A DNA stretch of 64,000 nucleotides. It comes from Alitta virens (taxonomy: Eukaryota; Annelida; Polychaeta; Phyllodocida; Nereididae). Under the pieces are notes generated by a model. It saw nothing but the letters and a program-made list of their open reading frames with translations, had not been told where the DNA came from and made no database searches. Below, piece after piece: positions 23,103 to 38,400 of this stretch. The stretch's first letter is position 1, and each line of letters opens with the position of its first letter. The position numbers and the translations under genes are program-made. The stretch spans positions 3,252,001 through 3,316,000 of the forward strand of contig OW028577.1 in assembly GCA_932294295.1 (NCBI GenBank). Direction: 5' to 3'.

Positions 23103-24280
23103 GCTAAGGATCTTGGGATATGATATTTCAATGGTACAGCCAGCAATTCATGCTCCAAGTGGCAGTATTTTAACCTCCCTGGTGTATTTGAAGAGGAGAT
23201 TAAATTCTCTGAATGAGCCAAGGTATGAACTCTTTAAGCATCGGTCCAGTGAAAGACTACCACCAACTATGGATGCCTTCAAGCAACATGTCAATAGAGC
23301 AAATTACCAAAGTTACATCTGCTATCGAACCAGTGTTGGATCTCCTTCACCAATTGGTAATTTATGGAAGCTCAGTAATACTGGAGACTTAACATCCATT
23401 TGATCTCTGAACCAGCTCAAGCAGGGGGCCCTTACTTTGAGTGTCACTGCCAGTCTGAATGCAGCAAGGCGATGCCATTGCAGGAAAGCACCACTTGGCG
23501 ACATCATATTAAGTTGAATTCTTAATTATCCAATTGGAATGAATCACCATTGAAATTGTGAGACTGAATTTATTCGAACATCTTCCTGATTTTAATTGCT
23601 CATATGTATGGAAAATCTGTTTATATGTTAATTTCACAGAATATATTCTGCAATTCTTATACATACTGTTACGGCAATTTGGAGTAGCTTCAAATTTACA
23701 TCATTAAACATGGGACCTGTATATCTAAAAGCAAACCGGAGAAAAGATCCAATAAAAATTTAGTGATATGAATGAAGATTGTGACATTATTATGAGTGAA
23801 ATGTGCAATACGCATCCACTGTAGCTGGGTAATAGTTACTTTCAACTACCATCTTGATGTCATATTGTGTGAACAATGCACCAAACTGACTTTTAATATG
23901 AAAAATTGTATTCCTTGACCCCAGTCAACTGGAGGCTGAGATACTGCTTAAAACAAACTAGACAGTCATCATGGAAGCCATTTGAAATTACACATAAACC
24001 GCATATGGTATGTTCTCGAAATTGTCATTTTTGAAATCAGCGGCCTCAATTTACCCTATATCAGTCATGATATTGAAATTATATTGCTGCATAAGACTTA
24101 CATCAGCTAATTCATTCATGAGTGATTCATTTTTACACATATGTGTCCAAGGCCATCATGTTTTAACCCATGTAGAATGAATTTGCTCCACATTGGAACT
24201 CTACATCCACCCTAACAGTTATATATAATGGTCATAGAAATGCATGGCAGCATCGGAATTTTGCTGGCAGCCGGGTACAT
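23103..24280 (+). pseudogene. Transposon-like gene remnant, mirror copy (right arm)
   Basis: Reverse complement of 20370-21596, so the gene sense is plus here. It keeps LGYDISMVQPAIHAPSGS, then lacks about 150 bases (the FCGIGKQKWMK block), then continues with NEPRYELFKHRSSERLPPT and VNRANYQSYICYR. PSPIGNLWKLS follows. Stops remain further on. Confidence 0.6.
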
Positions 24281-25522
24281 CCACTCCCCTAAATAAGGCC
24301 CTTTTGGATTACAGCCCCTCTCCTATATGTGAAAAAATACCTTATGCAATATCCCATGTGATTGTTCGGTGCATGCATGCATGGTGCATTCTAAATACTT
24401 TAAAATACATGTACAGCAAAATATGTTTAAGATAATACAAGTTAAGATAGTGTTTCTTTTACCATTGCATATTCTAATAGGAAAACTGACATTGTGTATC
24501 AAAAGAATATCTGACTTGCTACAATGTAACAGACTTTTGATTTGAAAACTTTTGCTGTTGAGGCCTAGCACACATACAGTAACGGATTTAAGGGGGGGGG
24601 GGGGGGGTTGGGTGGTTTGGGGTGTGTAAAGTTCGCATGATACACAATTTGTACCGCTTTTTTCAATGTACTGACATGTTCACTTCATGAATAGCTCTCT
24701 GTTTTACTTTTAAAAACATTAATTTCCTACACATAAGCATTAAGCATTTATCAGCTTTTATCATGTGGTTACATGCTTTGCCAATTTCAGTTTTTCAACC
24801 TTGTTCAAAGCTGCCAGGGACTATCCATGCGCTACAGTAAACAAATTTATCTCGTTGAACGTAATGCGTTGTTTCAATTTTAGACACCAGGGGGTTAATT
24901 GACTTTACTGACACCCAGCGGATATCGCAGAACTTACTCTCAATTTCTCTGTCTGAAGTATTACTCATTGTCTCAACTCATGTAAAATATTACCTTTTGA
25001 ATATTAGGACTCCAACTATCTTGACTAGGTCGCTCATAAAAACTTTCAGTTTGTGAAAAGCTGTTACACCATTATAAACATTTTCAATAGTTTCATGGTG
25101 GAATTAAGCTAATTTAATACATTACTGTTCTTTTTGAATTGGTAAAGGTCATATACATATATGTCATTTTGACAACAGGCCGTCAGAATGTTATATACTT
25201 AGATGGAGGTAATTTTGTATGTGTATTTCTAATTGTATGTTTATCTAACATGGTCAATTAAATTTTGAATTTTGAATCTACTTACTATATGGAACTTTAT
25301 AAAATGTTATTTCGACAAAACTAGTAGATAGTTAGGCAACTATTATTGATTAGTTATTATATTGAAATTTAATAGGTTACCTGGATATATCTCTTTATTT
25401 TCCTGTGCATTTTTAAGTTGTCCACTATAATATTTTGGTCAATATATTCGACTATGACACAACAGGATGATGTCTAATTCTATGAATTGGTATAATAAGA
25501 AAGCAATAAATTTTGGATAATT

Positions 25523-25528
25523 TTTATT
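25523..25528 (-). terminator. Candidate polyadenylation signal of copy B
   Basis: AATAAA on the minus strand, mirror of the hexamer at 18882, about 0.95 kb after the copy B stop codon. Confidence 0.3.
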
Positions 25529-25764
25529 TCAACGAGGACACTGAACATTTTTTATCTCAAAATGATATCAAATATTACATCAACTGAATACTAGTGATAG
25601 ATAATGTCTAATGTGGTAGGCTAATGTAAGTGAAAACCAGGGAGACTAAAATAAGCAATAAAGAATTTATGGACAAGTATTCCTCAAAACAATATAGCAT
25701 TGAAAACATTAAAACAGGCCAACTTACGACATATGAACATAATTTATCATTGCTAACTTAATAT

Positions 25765-25935
25765 CTAATCATGTAAGGATAAATGGCAACATATTCCAAA
25801 TGCCATTACAGTAATGGCATTGTGGACGTGAAATAACTATACATGTACTATCTAATGTAAGGATAAATGGCAACATACTCCAAATGCCATAATAGTAATG
25901 GCATTATGGACGTGAAATAACTATACATGTACATC
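25765..25935. repeat. Tandem repeat of about 80 bases, two units, right arm
   Basis: Mirror of 18391-18655 with one unit fewer. Confidence 0.7.
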
Positions 25936-26468
25936 AATAAATAAAAAATGTATAAAATGATGATTATAAACCATGCCAAACATATTCACAAGCATACAGA
26001 TATTTTAACACCGGGATTTAAACAAATGTATGTATACATATGTGCAGGAAGCAATTACAATTCAATACTTTTTTATTCTTTAAATCCAATTAACCAGATA
26101 GCATGCCAGATTAGAGCTACATCGTTCACACCTTGGCTGTAATTGGCCGACGTCCTGCCAAAGTCCAGCTGATGTAGCATGTAATTTGGGTAAATTTCTC
26201 AAACATGGACATTAACTTATTAAGTCCAAGAATAATTGCCATGCTAGTAGTTCTGTTAATGTATTCACATTTAATGGAAATAATCATGGCATCAAATAAT
26301 ACTATGTTGTTATGATTGGTATTTGCTGAGGGTTCGGTGCAGGGCAGTCTATATTTTACATTTATCAAACAATATTTGATGAATCAATTGGCCACAAAAT
26401 CAGAAATTAAAAGAGAAGGAATGGTGATAAACGGATCTTGGGAAGATTTTGACACTAAATTGCATGAT

Positions 26469-29400
26469 CTACTTGGAATTATCATTTCCGCTTGATTGGT
26501 ACATGATCATGCGCCTGCGCGAATGAACGTTATCCCAATCTAAGTAACCCCCATCAAGGTGGCGCTCTCCTTCAGTCAACACCTGGAAGGCTTCTCTTCC
26601 ATGCAGCACACGGTAGTTATGAAAACAGGCTATTTCACCTGAAAAAAAGAAGGAAAAAAGAAGAGTATACATTACTGCCTTAAGAAATCATCGCAATTAA
26701 CGACATATCATATTTGGCAGCTCTGCAGAATTTTCACCACTCAATAGTTAAACACAGATTAAGGACTTGCTTTATCCGGTCCTAAATATGGAAAAATTTT
26801 AGCATTTAGTTATCTAGGTTTAGTTTTATCATTACACAGGACACCATATATGAATTGTGGTGGTTCCGTTTCTGGCATTGCAACTCTTGTCCGATGTTTT
26901 GCGTGTCCTTATTTCGAAGATTCTAGACGTCTGATTGGCTGAGAGGCCATAAAATAAATTATTTTTTATTGTCTAAATTGAGGTATATTAAAAAAAGATA
27001 ATTTTCGGCAATGTAGTGAACATTGACCCATTGCGACCTAAAATTCAGGTAAACTAATTATAGTGCAGCATTTTCTTGCCATTTACTATACAAGGTTTGC
27101 AACACATTTATTTATAAAACATATTTCTACAGGGTAATAAACATTTTGATCAACAGCTCTTTTACAAAATGGCCATGTGAACACATGCTATAGTGACAGG
27201 ATAATTTGTAGCTAGGCCTAATCATAGTGCAGCATTTTCTTGCCATTACTAAACCTTGCAACACATTTAGTTATTTATTTATAAAACATATTTATACAGG
27301 TAATAACATTTTTTAGCAACAGCTCTTTTACAAAATGGCCCTGTTAACACATGCTATAGCGACAGCATAATTTGTAGCTAGGCCTACAGGGGAATGTAAA
27401 TCTACTAATTAATACACTCTGTCGACTTTACAATTAAATCCCGGGGAGTATTCAGTTGAACTAGAAAACATGTAATTGGCAAACCAATTACCATAGAAGG
27501 CTATGCTAATTTATGCAAAAGTGGGATTTATGTCATTTGTGACATGGCAAGCAAATTGCATTCATTTCAGTGCAGCAATCTAATTAGTCTTTCGTGAAGA
27601 AGCGGTGTATTAAATTCTATGTTCACTGGACACCATGAAGTTGTCACATTATCATTATGACACACGTGTGAAGAACATGCACGTTTTTCCAATATATATA
27701 GCTCCGGAACTGCCTTTATATATGATTGTTTTCTCATGCAAAAAGGGCATAATAATAATTGTACATGCAGTAAAAACAAATAGATAAAAGAATTATAAAA
27801 TCAGGAAAAAGATAAAATAAATTATTACAAAAAAATTCTAAAATTATCATAATCTCAAAAATATTTGACTGAAATCATCTCTCTAGTCATATAATTTTAG
27901 CCTTGTGGTTTTTATTATGGTATCTGTTTACTAGGATTGTGAAAACAATATGCATTTTTCAGTATAACTTTTTATTAGTTTATTATAATGCTGGCAATAT
28001 GCCAAGTGCTTGATAGGTATTGCCTAACATTGAATAATCATGTTGTCTGCTGAGTAGAATGTAAATAGGCCATATATGCTAACTATATGATTAATGCAAT
28101 GCCTGTACCCTACCCCTTGTCGTTCTCTATTTTGTGTTTGTCAACCCACTAAACTACAAAATTGAAATAGCCACCTAGAGGAGATGCTTCTGTATTTTTC
28201 AATACCAAACATGTCTCTGTAACTACCGTATTAGTGTTAAAATTTAGGGTATGTGTAAAAAATGTTCATATCTTTCTGTATAAGGAAGCACTTATATACT
28301 TTTATGTTGTATTGAGTTTTGTCGCAAGCGTGTGAATATCTTCGGAGAAAAAAAATTGGAAAAGAAATAGCTTCAAAATGTGATGCTCTATTTCAGGAAT
28401 TTTTCTTAACTTTGCTAATGGCAAAGACCACGTATAGTCTTTGCTAATGGTCCCATCCTCACACGAATTACCACTTACACTACTCCAGTGCCCCTCTATA
28501 TTGCCTTTCATTTGGTATAATAGGAATTTCTACCTCTGGTAATTTTCCACCTTTATCTAGAATAATAATCGAAAAAATTCTTGTAGATTTGCAAATTAAA
28601 AAAAACAAAATTCACCATTTCTCTGAAAAATCTAATAAATCATCAGACTATACAGGGAATATGTAAGGAAGACTTTTGGTAATTTTTTGAAGTCTGATAT
28701 AAGCCATTATTTTATTATGAATTATTTTCACGTCAAAATTTGAAACTTTGTCAATTTCTTTGATCTTGAGAAGTTGTCTCATTGGCACTGGGTAAGGTGT
28801 CTCCAATGTCTAATGTCTCAATGTTACTGGTCTAAAGCTTAGTCAGCTTGTATGACCAGCTAACAGAGGCAGACACAATGATGTGATGATAAGACATGGA
28901 GTCCACACAGTTTATATTCAGGAAAATACAGTAGTATGTAAGAATCAGATTTAAGTTACTTGCCAGAATTCGACACACAATACCCAATTGAGTATTTGAA
29001 CCCCAATGGCCAACACAGAGCTCTGTGCAATGCACACTCAAGCTATGCCTGTCTATGGCTGGGTGGTCTAGTGGCAAGACGCTCATTCGCCTGCTCCTCT
29101 GAAGGACCCGATTTCAATGCTTCATGAGCAACATCCCAGCTGGATGTTGTTTGGATGAGACATTAAATTGTACTCGGTGTCTATGCCATCTCTCTATCCA
29201 TCTATCCATCTATCCATCTATCCATCTATCCATCTATCCATCTATCCATATATCCATCTATCCATCTATCCAATCATCTATCTATCTATCTATCTATCTA
29301 TCCATCTATCCATCTATCCATCTATCTATCTATCCATCTATCAATCTAGCTATCTATCTATTTCTCTATACATCTATCTATCTATCCATCTATCTATCTA

Positions 29401-32400
29401 TTCATCTATCTATCTAGCTATCTATCTAGCTAGCTATCCCTCTGTCTGTCCTGAATAACCTTTCTTGTTGTAAAACATCATAACATAACTTACTTAGTAC
29501 TCAGTGTGGATATTGACATAACAAGTGTGTCAGCTTACCAGGTTGCAATTTAATCTTGACATGGTTGTCCTCTTGGTACAGCATGTCATTGTAGAAATGC
29601 AGGGCTTCATAAAGAGCGTTGACTTGTTCTATGGGCAGATGCAGAAAGTAATCTCTAGACTGGAAAGAAAATATGTTAAAGTTATAAAATGGAAATAATC
29701 AGTGCATTCTTGATAACTTCTTATTTGGGTAAAATATATAGAAACGACAATGGCCAGATTTGGATTTTTGTACCAAATAACCCGTACACTATATTATTCC
29801 CATTTGGATCATGAAATAATATATTTATTCCTATAGCTATAGCTTTGTTTATTTTGGATATCATTACATGGTAGAATTTGTTTTTTACTGTAAACAATAC
29901 TAATATTGAAGGATTACTAATCCAACTAAACAATTAATTCTTTATCATTGTTCATTCACGTCAGTTTATGACTACAAATTATACTGTTATCATATGTCTC
30001 CAATATAGATGAAATGAAGTGACGATAAGAGTGATAAAAAACTATTGAACTACTTACTTGATTATTAAAAGTGATTTTCTCGTAGCCAAAATCATTAAAC
30101 CTGGAAAAAAAATTAGTGCTTGTAAATACTTTGAACAAATTAAAAAAAATCGTCTTCTTGGTGGTTTAAACTTTTGGGTACCTGACCTAACTGGGGAAGA
30201 CACCACCTCAATCGTGACCTCACCATAAAACCACTTTTCCAAATTAGCACCCCTTAAGAACAAAAAATGTTTGTCTTGATGGCTGGCTTCCCTCACTATA
30301 ATTTTACATAGAACTCAGTTTCAGTGATCATGGATCCATGCAGTGGCTGCATGACAATGAAACTTTATGGTTTAGTAGAAACAACACAAAGATCCTATCT
30401 CAGCTTTTTAACACACTGCAAATCCCTGCAAATGGCTCCATGACGAGATTTAGTTGTCTTTTGTTACAACTTTGTTATTCTGCAGTCATTTTGGAAGGAA
30501 TTGATGCTTTTCTATTGTTTTGGTCATGTTCTCGGGTGAGCTCATGACAAATAACTTATCCCTGACATGCGTCAATGATAACACCAGATACAATTTAACA
30601 TGTCACATAGCTTCAATGTCTTTGCCCATGTTGGATTGAAGTTGGGTTAGCGTCAGCGGAACTGGCATGCCATCATTCTTGGGCACACAAGATCGTGCTA
30701 ATCTCAGATAGCATGTCAGATTGGGTCAATGTTGGCCCAATGTTGGCCCAATGTTGGCCCAATGTTGGCCCAATTTTGACCAAATGTTGACCCAATGTTG
30801 ACCCAATGTTGACCCAATGTTGACCCAATGTTGACCCAATGTTAACCCAATGTTAACCTAATGTTAACCTAATGTTGGTTGAAATAGGGCCGATGTCAAG
30901 GCAACCTAGTTGAGACGGAGCCCATCTGGTATGGTATCTGGATTTCTTGCGAAGATGAAGCAGTTCGGTGGTACAGTGAAGATCTTTCTCAGTAAAATGT
31001 GTGTCAATTGTCAAAGCTCACTTCGCTACAGTTTGTCAAAACATTTTGACTTTCAATTAACTCAGTAATCCAGTATATAAAGCACGTTGCTCAAACATCA
31101 ATTATAATTTTCTCAAATGCAGGAGAACTGATCAACTGCCAGACCACCCATATACAGTATTCGTCCAGTCATTTACAACACAGTAACTGTTGTAGATAGC
31201 TACAGTTTAACACAGTCTGTCATCACTTCACTGCCCAGTGACCTACTTATGTACTTGTTTTGCTCGTTTACTCATCTTAAATAAATTAATCAATATCTCT
31301 TATAGTCTATAGGCTGGCTTATGGTACTAACAATGAATTCACAGAATAATTAGATGTTCATGTGCTGAGGTTAACCAAGTTCTTGTTCTGACAAACAGGC
31401 AATTCAGAAAAATTGTATCCATTCTCTGATATTTTTAGGAGAAGATTTCTAACGTCTATACTCAGCCTATTGTCTACATAGTTTAACCAATCATTTTGTT
31501 TAACTAGGTAAACTAGCAAAGAATGTCCATAATTAGGTTGCTGGGCTGTTGGGTGACAGCACACAGTGTTAATGTTCTTTTGAGTATTGCTGTAAATGCA
31601 TTGTTAATGTTATAAATAAAAATGTTTTCTTACGTAATAGTTCTGTGTCGACCAATCATATGGAATTTGTAATCCTCCTCCCCGATATCTCTGAATTCAA
31701 GAGTTGTGTCTGTGAGTATTTTGTAAAGATCTGGTCTTAGATTCCGGACCAATTCCGCAACGTAAAATCCATCTGAAAAGATGCTGTCACCTCCCTTGGT
31801 TGGAACTTGTTGGATGCAATGCAGCATTTGGATCTGTAATAAATTAAACGATAATTTTTTAGAAATATAACAAATTAGATTGTTCATGGATGGTAATAAG
31901 CATTTTCCCGCTGACAAAGATCGCATGCAAGGAGCTGGCACAGCAACCTTTGCCCTGAATGGCCTAAATTTGTGTGGTTATTAACCTACTTTCTGATCGG
32001 ATGCAACAGCAACCTTTTGCCCAATTTGTGAAGGCCTTAGAAAGCACTACCTTATTTGATTGGCCCATGAATTAGTTTACTCCACCGAGGACAGCACCTG
32101 CAAGTCTATTCATTGGCCCATGGTTGAGTATTGCAATGTTAGATTATAGATGGCAGTAAATGCAATCCTCAACAAGTCCAGCTCAAGGGGTCAAAGTGTC
32201 GCTTGAGCGAGCGACCCTTTGACATCGTAAAAATGGGTGTTAAGTTACTTTTGACCAGACTGTAATTTCTGTAAATGACTTAATACAATGCTGTATTGAT
32301 GTCCAAGGAAGTCATTTGGCCCCTGGGCATTGTTCTACAACATTATACTCAAGGTAAATGCCAGTGAAAGACTATTTGATATTTACCCCTGGGGTGTACT

Positions 32401-35400
32401 GGCAGTCAGCCAGGTCAGTGTGTAACCCAAGGGTAGCTGAGGTGTAAGCATGGTTCTTGGCCTTCACCTTGGCTTTGACCTGAAATTCTTCACTGTAAAA
32501 TGAAATGTACAACAATAAGAATAAGGAAATATTTGCATTGTTTATATTGAAAATCATTTCAGATCGACTGGTCGGCATCGATAGGTCACGTCAAATTGAT
32601 CAATTTTTGTTACATTTCTTGTTTCTTTGTCGTTACTTATTTATTCTTACTTGTAGTTTGTTCTCCTCAAATGAGCAATTCTTCCTGCAAATGCCCCGAC
32701 TTGACCCACTTCCAGAGGAGTCTGTTTGATGAGGAATAATCCTGTCTGCTCCATATTTTCGATCCAATTACGGAGACTGGAATCCTTTGTCATGATCTGA
32801 AAGTAAGCCATTCATATATTTATAACTATAAGTATACTCTGTGGACAAAAACTGCGATAAACTTGAGTATTTATTTCCATTTGTTTGTTTGTAAGTTTTA
32901 TGACCAGACGAAGCAAATGCTTATCGAGCTGGTACAAATTAAAGATAGAAAATTTACAATGCATTGTGATATTGAGATAATAATTACATGTATATTAAAA
33001 TGATATTGAAATGATAATTGAAACAGAGTTGAATAAAGTAATTTTCATGCTATAGAAGGTAGTTAAAAGCAAAATTTTGGAAGTATTTGAAAAAATCATG
33101 ATTGTTGATAATTTTTTAATATAACATGATTACTTTCTGTAAGTTATAACCCTGACTAATTAATATTATTTGAGAGTAAAAACTGTGGAAGAAACAAAGA
33201 CACCCTGGATATATGTTGCATCGACGTTGGGCCAGTGTTACTCACAACAGGTTGATATTGGGCCTACATTGGGCCAACCTGGTGTACTATTTGGGACAAC
33301 ATGCCACGTCTGCCCAATGTTGGCATGGTGTCAACACTGTTGGCTGAACCTTGGTCCAACGTTGTCACTAATGGATCAATGTTGGCCCGATTTGGCATGG
33401 TATCAGAGAACTTATAACTCAGAAAACATGTCACATTGGCACAATATTGTCACCAACTCTGCAGGTGCGCTTTCTTAACAGTTGAACTAATTAAATTTAA
33501 ATTAATTAATTTAATCATGAAATGAATTACATTGTCGAAGGTGTCAGATGGGACGTTGTTCTGCATCTCTCTTCTTCCCCACATGATTGGCTTCAATGGC
33601 AACATTTTCATTCGTTCCTTCCTGGATGCAGCCGTGAATTGCTTTCCCTGTAACCATTGGAGACCAAAGTTGCTCACGTGACCATCATCCCACGTGATAA
33701 CCATCTCTTCAGCATCTTCATAAATCTGTTAATAATATAGAAAAATCACATTCTTAAGCAATTGTTCTGTACACTTAACAGCATCCTGTAAGTAACAACA
33801 TGTTTAATTTGGGAATCATTATGCATTCAAACATGACTCTGACCACTACTGTATAAAATGCTGCCAGTCCAAAATACATAGCTCAAGTAAGTTGAGCAAA
33901 TTCAAAATGGATCAAGAATCTAGTTAATGCCAGTTCATTCATTCATTGGATAATTTATAATGATTATCATGGACCATAACCATACCATATGACATGCTTT
34001 GTTGGTTAAAGATCAGCTCAAGATTGGCCCAATGACAGCGGCTGATGGCCAATGTTTACCAGATTCGGCATGCTATCTGGGTTAATCTGTAAAATGTTCA
34101 ATTGTTTCAGTATAATATTGAGATAGAATCTATATCGCTTTTATTATTATTATTATTGTTAAAAGCTGTTACGTTGACCCCGGCAGACAGTATGCCATAT
34201 CAGGTCAACACTGTTCCAACATCGTCTTTGAGCCGATAACAAACCAATGAGGCGTTGTCCGGTTTAGTCATTCTACGGTGAAATAGTTATGGAATTTTAC
34301 TGTTAGATGAAGATATTTATTAGTCATAACTATTCATTCTAAAAATTAGCAAAATGTTAAAGGGGAGTATTGATTTGATGTAATGGATGAAAATATGGAA
34401 TATTACTCTAACAAGCATCCCAGATAGCATCCCGAATCGTATCGATGTTGGTGCGATGTCGGCTATGTTGAATCTATGTTGTACCAATGGCGGCCGACAT
34501 AGAAATAACACTTGCCCGATTTGGAATGCTACCTGGGATGTGTGTGATGAAACTCTGGTTGTCCAAAGACACAGTATAGGGTCATAAAACATAACCGTGT
34601 GGTTATTACAGAGACTTTTTAACAGTGGATGGTAAGGAGGTCAATATGCAGTTTTACCAGTGCTATTAACTAAAACCAGTGCTATTAATTATAGTAAAAC
34701 CTCATATTGGTCTACTTTCCATCTACAATTTATTATATTGTGCACCTAAATTATCATCAGTCCAGGCATGTGTGGTACACTATGTTCCTGTTCATCCCAC
34801 ATAGCATTCCAAATTGAAACAAAATCGGCAGGCAGGACATCGACGATGTTGATACAACATTGTTCCAACAGCAGTCAAAACAGAAACAATGTTGTCCCGA
34901 TTTGGAATGCTGTCTGGGACTGGCTCAGAACTGACCGATATTAAACTGTGTGTCATCACTTCTCAGCCCAGCGACCTAATTATGGACATTCTTTGATTAG
35001 TTAATTAAATTACTTTAGATAAGTAAACAAGCAAAACATGTACATAATTAGGTTGCTGGGTTGTGAGATGATGACACACAGTGATTACCCCAGACATGCT
35101 AGATCGGAATTGCATCTGGGACATACTGAAATCAGTATCTGATAGTCCTGTCATGTAGCAATTGCCATGAGCATATTAATATAGATCATAATAAGTCCGA
35201 GGACTGTAATATGATTCACATAATCATAGTTTCCTCTCCTCCATTGTGTTAAGCTAAACCATTAACTTTACATGCCAATTCTGAGAGGTTTCAACCACCT
35301 CAGCTGACCTGCCATGGTCAAATTCTATGAAATCACCACAAGATATAAAACAGAAATTGATAAAAGTCACACTCAAAAACTGAGAATTTGGTCTTTCATA

Positions 35401-38400
35401 GACACAATGGACTACCTATTTCCAAAGAGTGTATGTGTCCGAAGTGAATGACCATCATCAGTAAGGTCCGTTTAAGCAATGTCATTTGTGCTTAATCCTA
35501 TCAGACTCTTTTCTGTCGAACCTGGTATTTCACGTTTTATATGCAGCTGGGTGGTCTTGTGGTTGGACACTCGCGTGCTCCTCTGTAGGACCTGGGTTCA
35601 ATCCCGGGCTCAGGCACCCTTCATGAACAACATCCCAGCTGGATGTCGTTACGATGAGACGTTAAATTAGAGGTACCTTGTACTTGGTGTCTATGCTGAG
35701 GCAAATAAAAGATCCCACTCATGGGGTAACTGTTTAACATGGGTGGACTCTTCCTCCCTCTAAAGTCTTCAATCAACCCTTGATGGCAGCAAGAATTTGC
35801 CTTAGAGGGCTATCTATCTATCTATCTATCTATCTATCTGTGGCATTCACATAACATCTGTCATGCTAGGACAATGACTGGACGGATTCATAAGATCTGC
35901 CATTTTAACTTGTTATTGAAAATGTCAAGATCAATGAGTTTGTTTAAGAGCAGTAAAATGATGATGAGAACATAAAACATAACTTAAAAGTCTATTTACT
36001 CGCTGTCGATCTATTTGAGAAGTTTAATGTTCTTGAATCTGACCTCCTTCCCTGAAATTTGAGGCAATTTGTTCAAAATGTTCACCTATTTCTCCACCAA
36101 GGCCAAGATTATTGCCTCATTTCTTTTTTTAATCAGAAGAAATATGATTTGAAGTCCTAATAAACAGGCGTGTACATGATGACAGGTGGCAAATTAAATG
36201 CATTGCACATGTTTCATTCTCACGGTTTAACAGCATACCCGTTACACATTTTCCAATAATATATATTGTTTGAAGTTTTATGACAGTAATTAGGCGGTTT
36301 GTTAAACAGTCCGTTTTTTCATTCAGCATGTGCCTTGTGAGCTGACATCGGCTGCAAGCAACATCACAATGTCCAGCCCATATTGGCCCTATTTGGCATT
36401 CTAGGATTGTCATGCATGATAATGAAGTTATGTTATGAGCTTTTGAGTTGATTTCCTATATAGCACGTCAGACAAAGTCAATACTATTCCAACATTGGCC
36501 GTTCACAGCCACCATCAGGCCAATGTGAATTGATTTAAACTTCAGCTTATCTTACCTGCACTTCTATGGGCCTTGTGTAGAACCTCCAAGTGTGCATTGA
36601 CAGCAATCGGGATTTCGAGGAATCCAGGTAGCATTTTGGACATCTGCAACTGTCTCTCAACCGAGTGTAGGGGTACTTGCTTTTGGCACCATTTTGCCAT
36701 GTTACCTCTAGCTGTCTGACTTCATCTAGCAGTTGTGACGTCACTGATGAAACTTTAGGTGATGTCTTTACAGATGCGCATATTTGTTGAGTCAACAGTG
36801 GAATTGCTGCAATTTCTTTGTGCCTCAATAAGGGAGTACCGACTGAAAATAGAATATAACATTGGACCAATCTTAGCCGACATATCAACCGACACTTTGC
36901 CGATGTGGAACGCTGTGGCATGTCAACCGAGAAAACCATCACAGTAATTTGTGATTCGTTCAGTGCCGGATCGGGAATGTGTTGAGTGTGTTATTGAACA
37001 AGGGTCTCCTCTAAACCAAAATCAACCTTGCTTTTCCCCAGATACCATGCCATACTGGCTCGGTGTTGCCCAAAGCAGTATTAATTAACCCGATGTTGGC
37101 CTGATTTAATATTCCGTTAAGATTATGTGTTAAGGTTAAGGTGAGAGTTCGCACTAGTAGAATTGTGAAGTTATGTTGTTCCAGATAATATAATGCGTAG
37201 ATTCAATGTTGGCAAAGTGTTGACCCAATGTTGGCCCAATTTGGTACGCCAGTAAGGTGCAACAGAAAATTTCAATGTAATTTTATTTTTGATGTATTAA
37301 AATAAATCTCAATTTCCGGTCATTCACCATTTTATATATCATACTACTTTTATATAAATAATATATATATAACTATAAATCTATATATATATATATAGTG
37401 CCTGTTTCTGAAATGATTTCTGCCTGGGTGCTTGATTACAGAAAGCTTTTCCCCAACATTCACGCTCATGATATCTATTCCCAGATAGCATTCCATTTGT
37501 TTTGACGTCAACGCGATGTCGGCGACGTCAAAACTATGTAGAAAGGACACTGGCCTGAATGCCATCTGGGTCTGGTACTTTATTCCAGAGGCAGTTGCAA
37601 TGACACAGAAGGTGCAAGCGTCAAATTTATTACATATTGGCTGAATGAGCAAATTATTAGTGTCAGTACTATTAAGGTTTAATTTATGCCGAGGATATTT
37701 CTTAATTGGTTGGATATGCAAGGTGGTGCCTCATTGTTGAGTGCTTTCAAAGTCATGTTTAAAATTCAATCATTGAGCTAAATGGGCCACCAGTGAAGTT
37801 CTTTCCTGGTGTGAGTAATTCAATCATGTTTCATCAGCCTTTCTATTACGTGTACTGCAGAGTTCTGAGATACTTGTAATTTGCTATTCTTCTGATTTAT
37901 AAGAGAGCATTGTACTTCATCGCAGTTTTGGTGGGTTAAGAAATGTTTCACTCACTACAAAATGTAATTAGTTCTATAAATTAATTCAACTAATCAAATA
38001 TTTTCTAGTCCAAACAAGGTAATTCAAGAATAAACCTAATCAGTCTTCTTTTTTTCTTTTTTTAACTGAATTTAATTATTAATCGCACTTGAAGAAGATG
38101 TGAACACAGCTGTATTGAGGTTTTCATTATCTTATTGAAAATGAATAATTGATAATTAAGATGATTCAACAGTTATATGATTCTCAAATTATGTTGTTTA
38201 AATAGACTGTAATCACCACTGTTCTTCCAGAAAGCAGCCTATGGAAACCATTATTTTTATTTACCTATATGCCATACAAAAATTGCCAAAATGACTAAAA
38301 GGTAGCATATACTGCAGCAAATTACTAACAGGTAGTCATACTGACTACCTTAGAGTGCCATATATATGACTACCCCTAGTCACTCTGACAACTCTTTGTT

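Noticed and set aside
29124..29458. ORFs of 96-97 codons rich in Ser, Ile, Tyr and Pro
   Set aside because: They translate the ATCT/ATCC tail of a SINE and carry no protein signal. The same applies to 63068-63403 and to the His/Ser ORF at 20116-20445.
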